Below, piece after piece: positions 1 through 7,766 of a stretch of DNA of 7,766 nucleotides (position 1 is its first letter; every line of letters begins with the position of its first letter). A model generated the notes under the pieces. The model had not been told where the DNA came from, searched no databases, and saw only the letters and a list, made by a program, of their open reading frames with translations. The position numbers and the translations under genes were made by a program. The DNA comes from Acidimangrovimonas sp. (GTDB lineage: Bacteria; Pseudomonadota; Alphaproteobacteria; Rhodobacterales; Rhodobacteraceae): NCBI GenBank assembly GCA_030147905.1, contig JASBUM010000361.1:1-7766 (forward strand), read 5' to 3'.

Positions 1-20
1 GCGCACAGAGGGAGGAGACC

Positions 21-1364
21 ATGAATCTAGCGCAATTATGCGCCGCGCGCGGCGCGGCGGGGCGGCCGGTGCGCGCCGGGCTTATCGGGGCTGGCAAGTT
101 CGGCTCGATGTTTCTGGCGCAGGTGCCGACGATAGCGGGACTCGAACTGGTGGCGATCGCCGATCTGGATCCCGAGCGGGCCCGTGCGGCCTGCCGCGGT
201 GTCGGCTGGGACGCGGCCAGAATCGATGCCACGCGCTTTCTCGACGACGGGGCCGCTCTGGCCGCCATGGACGGTGTCGAGGTGGTGATCGAGGCCACCG
301 GCCATCCGCGTGCGGGCATCCGCCACGCGCTGGCCGCGATCGGGGCCGGGCGCCACGTGGTGATGGTCAACGTCGAGGCCGACGTGTTGGCGGGTGCGGC
401 ATTGGCGCGCCGCGCGGCCGAGGCGGGCGTGGTCTATTCGATGGCCTACGGCGATCAGCCGGCGCTGGTCTGCGAGTTGGTGGACTGGGCGCGGGCGGCG
501 GGCTTTCGGGTGGTCGCGGCCGGCAAGGGCACGAAATATCTGCCGCACTATCACCAGGTCACCCCCGACGGCGTGTGGGATCATTACGGGCTGAGCGCCG
601 AGGAGGCGAAGGCCGCGGGGATGAACCCGCAGATGTTCAACTCCTTCCTCGACGGCACCAAGAGCGCGATCGAGGCGGCAGCCATCGCCAATGCGACCGG
701 GCTTGCGGTGCCGGCGGACGGGCTTGCCTTCCCGCCCTGCGGGGTCGACGATCTGGCCCATCTGCTGCGCCCGCGCGCGGCGGGCGGGCTGCTCGAATCG
801 CCCGGCATGGTCGAGGTCGTCTCGAGCCTCGAACGCGACGGCCGCCCGGTCTTTCGGGATCTGCGCTGGGGCGTCTATGTGGTGATCGAGGCGCCGAACG
901 ATTATGCCGCGGCCTGTTTCGCCCAATACGGCCTGCCCACCGATGCCAGCGGCCGCTACGCCGCTATGTACCGCCCCTTCCACATGATCGGGCTGGAACT
1001 GTCGATCTCGGTGTTGTCGGTGGCGTTGCGCGGCGAGCCGACCGGATGCACGCAGCGGTTTGCGGCCAGCGTCGCGGCGGTGGCCAAACGCGATCTCGCG
1101 GCCGGCGAGATGCTGGACGGCGAGGGTGGTTATACCGTCTACGGCCGGGTGGTGCCGGGCGAGACGGCCGCGCGCGACGGCCTCCTGCCGATCGGTCTGG
1201 CCCAAGGCGTGCGCCTGCTGCGGCCGGTGCCGGCGGGCCGGGCGGTGGCCATCGCCGATGTCGATCTGGCCGAGGACGAGGCCCTGCGGCTTCATCGTGA
1301 ATCGCTCGGGCTGGGTGGAGCGCAGGCCGCGCGGGCCGCGACTCCGGCCGCGGTCACGGCCTAG
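21..1364 (+). CDS. NAD(P)-dependent oxidoreductase with C-terminal SAF domain (COG4091, DRL/homoserine-dehydrogenase-like)
   Basis: This 447-aa protein is probably cytosolic, as I see no signal peptide or membrane segment. Residues 18-28 (RAGLIGAGKFG) form a Rossmann GxGxxG loop, followed by the acidic end of a second beta strand (VAIADLDPERA, 44-54) and EATGHP at 91-96. The middle holds conserved-looking blocks GKGTKYLPHYH (168-178) and MNPQMFNSFLDGTKS (201-215). Residues about 350-420 look like an SAF domain. This arrangement matches the 'predicted homoserine dehydrogenase with SAF domain' family (COG4091). One branch of that family, Brucella DRL, makes methylerythritol phosphate from deoxyxylulose phosphate, and other members have different or unknown substrates. 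I therefore assign the family but not the reaction. The start is supported by GGAGGAG at 11-17. The C-terminal 15 residues are Ala-rich and probably disordered. The gene may be the last of an operon entering from the left, and it faces mnmA convergently. Confidence 0.85.
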   Translation: MNLAQLCAARGAAGRPVRAGLIGAGKFGSMFLAQVPTIAGLELVAIADLDPERARAACRGVGWDAARIDATRFLDDGAALAAMDGVEVVIEATGHPRAGIRHALAAIGAGRHVVMVNVEADVLAGAALARRAAEAGVVYSMAYGDQPALVCELVDWARAAGFRVVAAGKGTKYLPHYHQVTPDGVWDHYGLSAEEAKAAGMNPQMFNSFLDGTKSAIEAAAIANATGLAVPADGLAFPPCGVDDLAHLLRPRAAGGLLESPGMVEVVSSLERDGRPVFRDLRWGVYVVIEAPNDYAAACFAQYGLPTDASGRYAAMYRPFHMIGLELSISVLSVALRGEPTGCTQRFAASVAAVAKRDLAAGEMLDGEGGYTVYGRVVPGETAARDGLLPIGLAQGVRLLRPVPAGRAVAIADVDLAEDEALRLHRESLGLGGAQAARAATPAAVTA

Positions 1365-1582
1365 GCGGCCGGACGCCGGCGCCCGCTTCCCGCGCCATGG
1401 CCGCGTGGGGCGGGTGCCCGACTGCGCCGGGTGCGGGCCGGGGGCGTGCCGGGGGCGCGCATTGCCGACGGCCCGTGTGGCCGCCCCGGCCCGGTCGGCG
1501 CCTGGTCCATGTCCCGGTTCCGCCGCGCATTGCGGTCCCCAGGCAGAAGGCGGGTCGGGGCGCGGCCATGCCTCGCGCATTG

Positions 1583-1604
1583 CCCGGCAACGGCCCGGCA
1601 ACGG
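1583..1604. repeat. 11-bp perfect tandem duplication
   Basis: The unit CCCGGCAACGG occurs twice back to back (1583-1593 and 1594-1604) in the gap between the convergent oxidoreductase and mnmA genes. The same gap (1365-1640) contains GCGCATTGC three times, at 1457-1465, 1525-1533 and 1575-1583. I see no convincing Rho-independent terminator and no plausible gene in this gap. The duplication could be simple slippage in GC-rich spacer DNA. Confidence 0.6.
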
Positions 1605-1640
1605 CCATCACTATGCGGGGTGGCATTCCGTGCCGGGGCT

Positions 1641-2783
1641 TCAGCGGCCCCGCCAGATCCAGCCGCCGCCCAGAACGCGGCTTCCGCCTTCCTCGTAGAA
1701 GACGCAGGCCTGGCCGGGGCTCACGCCTTCCTCGGGGTTCAGCAGTTCGACCTCCGCCTCGGTGGCCGAGACCGGCCGGATCACGGCGGCGCGCGGCGGC
1801 CGGGTGGAGCGGACCTTGGCCATGACCGGCCATTCGGCGCGGCTTTCGAGCGGCGCGTCGCCCAGCCAGTTGATCTCGCGCAGCGGCACGCGGCGGGTGG
1901 CGAGCGCGGCCTTCGGCCCGACGATCACGCGCCGCGTCTCGGGATCAAGCTTTACCACATAAAGCGGATCCGCCAGCCCGCCGATCCCCAGCCCGCGGCG
2001 CTGGCCGATGGTGTAGTGGATCACCCCGCGATGGCTGCCGAGCACGTTTCCGTCCGTGTCCACGATTTCCCCCGGATCGGCTGCGCCCGGACGCAGCTTC
2101 TCGATCACCGCGGCATAGTTTCCGTTCGGCACGAAGCAGATGTCCTGGCTGTCGGGCTTGTCGGCGACGGCGAGGCCGTATTTCGCCGCCAGCGCCCGCG
2201 TCTCGGCCTTCGATGACAGGTGCCCAAGCGGAAAGCGCAGATATTCCAGCTGCCCGGGCGTGGTGGAGAACAGGAAATAGCTCTGGTCGCGGGCCGGATC
2301 GGCGGCGCTGTGAAGCTCGGGCCCGGCCGCACCCATCTTGCGCTGGATGTAATGGCCGGTGGCCATGCAATCGGCCTCGAGATCCCGGGCCGTGGCCAGC
2401 AGATCCTTGAACTTCACCCGCTCGTTGCAGCGGATGCAGGGCACGGGCGTCGCACCAGCCAGATAGGCGTCGGCGAATTCGTCGATCACCGCCTCGCGGA
2501 AGGTGTTCTCGTAATCCAGGACATAATGGGGAAAGCCCATCGCCTCGGCCACCCGGCGGGCGTCGTGGATGTCGCGGCCGGCGCAGCAGGCGCCCTTTTT
2601 GGCCAGTGCCGCGCCATGGTCGTAGAGCTGCAAGGTGACGCCGACCACGTCATAGCCTTCCTCGGCCAGCATCGCCGCGACCACGGAACTGTCCACGCCA
2701 CCCGACATCGCGACGACGACACGGGTTTCGGCCGGCGACTTGGCCAGCCCCAGCGAGTTGAGCGGTTGCGGATCGAGCGGCAT
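1641..2783 (-). CDS. mnmA: tRNA-specific 2-thiouridylase MnmA
   Basis: MnmA activates U34 of tRNA-Lys, tRNA-Glu and tRNA-Gln with ATP and inserts sulfur passed from a sulfur relay, giving the 2-thio part of the wobble base. The 380-aa protein begins its catalytic domain with the PP-loop SGGVDSS at 27-33. It continues with [15 protein letters not shown] (65-79), the Cys-Asn-containing [11 protein letters not shown] block (115-125) and ATGHY (141-145), then SQDICFVP (212-219). By alignment with E. coli MnmA, where Cys102 and Cys199 are the catalytic pair, the expected residues here are C119 and C216, and both are present. The C-terminal part holds the usual beta-barrel region, ending near ACVFY. 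Length is slightly above the E. coli protein (about 368 aa), mainly from an N-terminal extension of roughly 15-20 residues. The start is supported by GGAAGG just upstream on the minus strand. It is divergent from sciP. Confidence 0.97.
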   Translation of the reverse strand: MPLDPQPLNSLGLAKSPAETRVVVAMSGGVDSSVVAAMLAEEGYDVVGVTLQLYDHGAALAKKGACCAGRDIHDARRVAEAMGFPHYVLDYENTFREAVIDEFADAYLAGATPVPCIRCNERVKFKDLLATARDLEADCMATGHYIQRKMGAAGPELHSAADPARDQSYFLFSTTPGQLEYLRFPLGHLSSKAETRALAAKYGLAVADKPDSQDICFVPNGNYAAVIEKLRPGAADPGEIVDTDGNVLGSHRGVIHYTIGQRRGLGIGGLADPLYVVKLDPETRRVIVGPKAALATRRVPLREINWLGDAPLESRAEWPVMAKVRSTRPPRAAVIRPVSATEAEVELLNPEEGVSPGQACVFYEEGGSRVLGGGWIWRGR

Positions 2784-2807
2784 CGGGCACCTTCCGGGAA
2801 CCGTGGC

Positions 2808-2835
2808 AATATAGGAAAATTCGCGACAGTCTCAA
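2808..2835 (-). promoter_or_regulatory. Sigma-70-like promoter of mnmA
   Basis: On the minus strand, TTGAGA (2835-2830) and TATATT (2813-2808) are separated by 16 bases. Each hexamer matches the classical -35 and -10 consensus at five of six positions. Transcription would start near 2801, leaving a short leader of under 20 bases that still contains the GGAAGG ribosome-binding site. This is the best sigma-70 match I found upstream of any gene in the window. Confidence 0.6.
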
Positions 2836-2843
2836 CCCCCGCG

Positions 2844-2858
2844 TTCACCGCTCGTTAA
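2844..2858 (+). promoter_or_regulatory. Putative CtrA box upstream of sciP
   Basis: The sequence TTCA-N7-TTAA (2844-2847 and 2855-2858) differs at one base from the CtrA consensus TTAA-N7-TTAA. It lies 43 bases before the sciP start codon and just upstream of the mnmA -35 element, so it could affect either gene. In Caulobacter, CtrA activates sciP, which fits this position. I found no convincing -10 element for sciP downstream of it, so the exact promoter is not resolved. TTAA is rare in such GC-rich DNA, which raises the weight of the match. Confidence 0.5.
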
Positions 2859-2901
2859 ACCCGGCGCCGCAAGGTGTCGCAAGCTACGACAGGAAGACGC
2901 C

Positions 2902-3180
2902 ATGTATCTCAAACGTGTGGAGGGGCCGCGACAGGTCACCATGCCCGACGGCCGCTTGATCAGCCGCGCCGATCTGCCGTCCAGCCGGACCCGGCGCTGG
3001 GTCGCCAGCCGCAAGGCCGTCGTCGTTCATGCCGTCACCTTCGGCCTCATCGGCCGCGAGGAGGCGCTGAAGCGATATCAACTCTCGGATGAGGAATTCG
3101 AATCCTGGTGCAATGCGATCGCGGAACACGGCGAAGCAGGGCTGAAAGTCACCGCGATCCAGAAATATCGTCAACTTTAA
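2902..3180 (+). CDS. sciP: SciP, DUF1153 family CtrA inhibitor
   Basis: This small (92 aa) protein belongs to the DUF1153 family, found in alphaproteobacteria and named SciP in Caulobacter. There it binds DNA-bound CtrA and stops it from recruiting RNA polymerase, which shuts off CtrA-activated genes early in the cell cycle. A DNA-binding role has also been proposed. Features seen here are the N-terminal MYLKRVEGPRQVTMPDGR, the basic TRRWVASRKAVVV segment (30-42) and a helix-turn-helix-like region through EEALKRYQLSDEEFESW (53-69). The length equals that of Caulobacter SciP to within a residue or two. The start is fixed by AGGAAG at 2891-2896, five bases before ATG. ctrA follows in the same direction 93 bases later, so regulator and target are neighbours. 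A CtrA-box-like site precedes the gene. Confidence 0.92.
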   Translation: MYLKRVEGPRQVTMPDGRLISRADLPSSRTRRWVASRKAVVVHAVTFGLIGREEALKRYQLSDEEFESWCNAIAEHGEAGLKVTAIQKYRQL

Positions 3181-3192
3181 ATTGTTTTTTCT

Positions 3193-3198
3193 TTGACC
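3193..3198 (+). promoter_or_regulatory. Candidate -35 element for ctrA
   Basis: TTGACC lies in the AT-rich tract immediately after the sciP stop and is the only TTGAC-type hexamer in this intergenic region. A -10 at normal spacing would fall near 3214-3222, inside the CtrA box, but no good -10 match is seen there. If this promoter is real, CtrA binding would be expected to repress it. Confidence 0.25.
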
Positions 3199-3208
3199 CT
3201 CCGCAACA

Positions 3209-3223
3209 GTAACTGACAGTTAA
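3209..3223 (+). promoter_or_regulatory. Putative CtrA box in the ctrA promoter (autoregulation)
   Basis: GTAA-N7-TTAA (3209-3212 and 3220-3223) matches the CtrA consensus TTAA-N7-TTAA at seven of eight fixed bases. The right half extends to TTAACCA, close to the known half-site TTAACCAT. It is centred about 58 bases before the ctrA start codon, in a gap of only 93 bases. Caulobacter ctrA is known to be autoregulated, both negatively and positively at two promoters, so a site here fits that pattern. Confidence 0.6.
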
Positions 3224-3273
3224 CCAATGGTAGTCAATCTTACCGGTACTGGGGACTGTAGTGGAGAACGAGT

Positions 3274-3987
3274 ATGCGCATTCTGCTGGTCGAGGATGAC
3301 CCGACGACGTCGCGCAGCATTGAATTGATGTTGACGCATGCAAACCTGAACGTCTACGCGACGGATCTTGGCGAGGAAGGCGTCGATCTGGCGAAGCTCT
3401 ACGATTACGATCTGATCCTGCTGGATCTCAACCTTCCCGACATGCACGGGCACGACGTCTTGCGGCAGCTGCGGCTGGCGCGCATCAATACGCCCATTCT
3501 CATCCTTTCGGGCGCGGACGACACCGAGAACAAGATCAAGGGTTTCGGCTTCGGCGCGGACGATTACCTGACCAAACCCTTCCACCGCGAAGAACTGGTG
3601 GCCCGGATCCACGCGATCATCCGCCGCTCCAAGGGCCATTCGCAATCGGTCATCCGGACGGGGATGGTCGCGGTGAATCTTGATGCCAAGACGGTCGAGG
3701 TCGATGACAAGCCGGTGCATCTGACCGGCAAGGAATACCAGATGCTGGAACTGCTGAGCCTTCGCAAGGGCACCACCCTGACCAAGGAGATGTTCCTTAA
3801 CCACCTCTATGGTGGCATGGACGAGCCGGAATTGAAGATCATCGACGTCTTCATCTGCAAATTGCGCAAGAAGCTTTCCACCGCGACCGGCGGCGAGAAC
3901 TACATCGATACGGTCTGGGGGCGCGGCTACGTGCTGCGCGATCCGGCGCCGACCGATGCCGCCGAACGGCTCGCCATCGGCGCCTAG
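3274..3987 (+). CDS. ctrA: Response regulator CtrA, cell-cycle/master transcription factor
   Basis: CtrA is an OmpR-type response regulator. In Caulobacter it is essential, blocks replication initiation and activates many cell-cycle genes. In Rhodobacterales it is usually dispensable and controls motility, gene transfer agent production and related traits. The receiver domain (about 1-118) has E7/D8/D9, phosphoacceptor D51 in LLDLNLPD, S79 and K101, so it should be phosphorylatable. The winged-helix domain (about 125-230) contains [13 protein letters not shown] and the recognition region [18 protein letters not shown]. The N-terminus ([20 protein letters not shown]) is diagnostic for CtrA. 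Length is 237 aa against 231 in Caulobacter. It ends in Leu-Ala-Ile-Gly-Ala rather than the Ala-Ala pair needed for ClpXP turnover in Caulobacter. GGAG at 3263-3266 lies seven bases before ATG. A CtrA box lies upstream and sciP precedes it. Confidence 0.97.
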   Translation: MRILLVEDDPTTSRSIELMLTHANLNVYATDLGEEGVDLAKLYDYDLILLDLNLPDMHGHDVLRQLRLARINTPILILSGADDTENKIKGFGFGADDYLTKPFHREELVARIHAIIRRSKGHSQSVIRTGMVAVNLDAKTVEVDDKPVHLTGKEYQMLELLSLRKGTTLTKEMFLNHLYGGMDEPELKIIDVFICKLRKKLSTATGGENYIDTVWGRGYVLRDPAPTDAAERLAIGA

Positions 3988-6981
<2,994 letters not shown>

Positions 6982-6982
6982 G

Positions 6983-7766
6983 ATGGCGGGGCGGCCCGAG
7001 GCCCTGTTCGCGCTTTTCGCGCCCCTCGAAAGCCTCGCCGGCGTGGGGGCCAAGACGGCGCGCCATTTCGCCGGGATCGGTGTCGAGAAGCCGCGCGATC
7101 TGCTCTTCGTGCTGCCCCATTCGGGCGTGGACCGGCGCCGCCGCGCCACTGCGCGCGATGTCGCGCCGGGATCGGTGGCGACGATCGAGGTCGCGGTGGT
7201 TGCCCATCGGCCGGCGCCGGCGCGCGGCCGCCCCCACCGGGTGGTGGTGCGCGACGCCGCGATCACGCTGGATCTGGTGTTCTTCCACGCCCGCGCGCCC
7301 TATCTCGAGACGCTTCTGCCGGTCGGGGCGCGGCGGCTGATCTCGGGCAAGGTCGAACATTTCGACGGCCGGGCGCAGATCGTCCACCCCGACCATGTGC
7401 TCGCCCCCGAGGCGGGCGCCGAATTGCCCGCCTTTGAACCGGTCTATCCGCTGGCGGCGGGGCTGACGCAGAAGCTTGTCGCACGGGCCGTGGCCGGGGC
7501 GCTTGAACGCGCGCCGATGCTGCCCGAATGGATCGATCCCGCATTGCTCGCGCAGGAGGGATGGCCTGCCTGGCGCGACGCGTTGTGCGCCGCGCATGCC
7601 CCGGCCGGCGCGGCGGATCTGGCCCCCGAGGCGCCTGCGCGGCGGCGGCTTGCCTATGACGAGGTGCTCGCCCATCAGCTGGCGCTCGCGCTCGCGCGGC
7701 AAAGCCTGCGGCGCGCCAAGGGGCAGCCGACCCGCGGAGATGGCGCGCTTCGCGGCGCCGTGCTTG
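6983..7766 (+). CDS. recG: ATP-dependent DNA helicase RecG, N-terminal part (cut by window end)
   Basis: The frame starts at ATG 6983 and stays open to the window edge, giving 261 residues of a protein that is normally about 690-700 aa. RecG binds branched DNA and drives fork reversal and branch migration. The visible portion is the wedge domain: an N-terminal helical segment with LFAPLESLAGVGAKTARHFA (11-30), then EKPRDLLFVLPHSGVDR, an OB-fold (about 55-145) with ISGKVEHFDGRAQIVHPDHV (120-139), then FEPVYPLAAGLTQKLVARAV (151-170) and RRLAYDEVLAHQLALALAR (221-239). The last block leads into the helicase core, so Walker A and later motifs lie outside. The start is separated from the ligA stop by one base (TGAGATG) and has no strong ribosome-binding site of its own, which suggests translational coupling with ligA. 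Confidence 0.93.
   Translation, partial: MAGRPEALFALFAPLESLAGVGAKTARHFAGIGVEKPRDLLFVLPHSGVDRRRRATARDVAPGSVATIEVAVVAHRPAPARGRPHRVVVRDAAITLDLVFFHARAPYLETLLPVGARRLISGKVEHFDGRAQIVHPDHVLAPEAGAELPAFEPVYPLAAGLTQKLVARAVAGALERAPMLPEWIDPALLAQEGWPAWRDALCAAHAPAGAADLAPEAPARRRLAYDEVLAHQLALALARQSLRRAKGQPTRGDGALRGAVL

Noticed and set aside
36..1601. 521-codon minus-strand open frame opposite the oxidoreductase gene
   Set aside because: It is Arg/Pro/His-rich without motifs, while the plus frame has a Rossmann fold, a strong ribosome-binding site and coherent family features. It is an antisense shadow from GC-rich codon use.
1431..2216. 261-codon plus-strand frame over the end of mnmA
   Set aside because: Most of it is the complement of conserved mnmA codons, and the part in the gap shows no coding character.
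3100..3104. GANTC (CcrM methylation) site inside sciP upstream of ctrA
   Set aside because: Such sites control ctrA P1 in Caulobacter, but a single 5-bp site is expected by chance and this one is in coding sequence about 170 bases before ctrA.

Overview
The window is very GC-rich, and its gene set points to an alphaproteobacterium, most likely Rhodobacterales. Two things support this: a SciP (DUF1153) gene lies directly upstream of a CtrA master regulator gene, and an NAD-dependent DNA ligase gene is followed immediately by recG. I cannot name a genus from the sequence alone.

Layout, left to right. (1) Positions 21-1364 (+) encode a two-domain protein: an N-terminal NAD(P)-binding oxidoreductase of the 'predicted homoserine dehydrogenase' type (COG4091, the family that includes the DXR-like DRL enzymes) and a C-terminal SAF-like domain. 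(2) A short GC-rich gap at 1365-1640 carries an 11-bp tandem duplication. It separates this gene from mnmA, which runs convergently. (3) mnmA (1641-2783, -) encodes the tRNA 2-thiouridylase and has a recognisable sigma-70-like promoter. (4) A 118-bp divergent intergenic region at 2784-2901 holds the mnmA promoter and a near-consensus CtrA box in front of sciP. (5) sciP (2902-3180, +) is followed, after a short AT-rich gap with a second and better CtrA box, by ctrA (3274-3987, +). (6) An 864-bp stretch at 3988-4851 has no gene I can identify. Its left end has a weakly coding-like minus-strand reading frame that could be a decayed gene. (7) ligA (4852-6981, +) and the first 261 codons of recG (6983 to the window end, +) are one base apart and probably form a translationally coupled DNA-repair operon.

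How it works together: sciP-ctrA forms a compact regulatory module. In Caulobacter, CtrA activates sciP, and SciP then restrains CtrA-dependent transcription. The two CtrA-box-like sites, one before each gene, suggest that both sciP and ctrA answer to CtrA here. mnmA (tRNA wobble modification) and ligA/recG (DNA joining and recombinational repair) are housekeeping genes. I found no mobile element, CRISPR array, rRNA or tRNA, and no evidence of a wholly new system. The points most worth checking are the regulatory architecture of sciP-ctrA, the unusual CtrA C-terminus, the specificity of the DRL-type enzyme, and the long unexplained gap before ligA.
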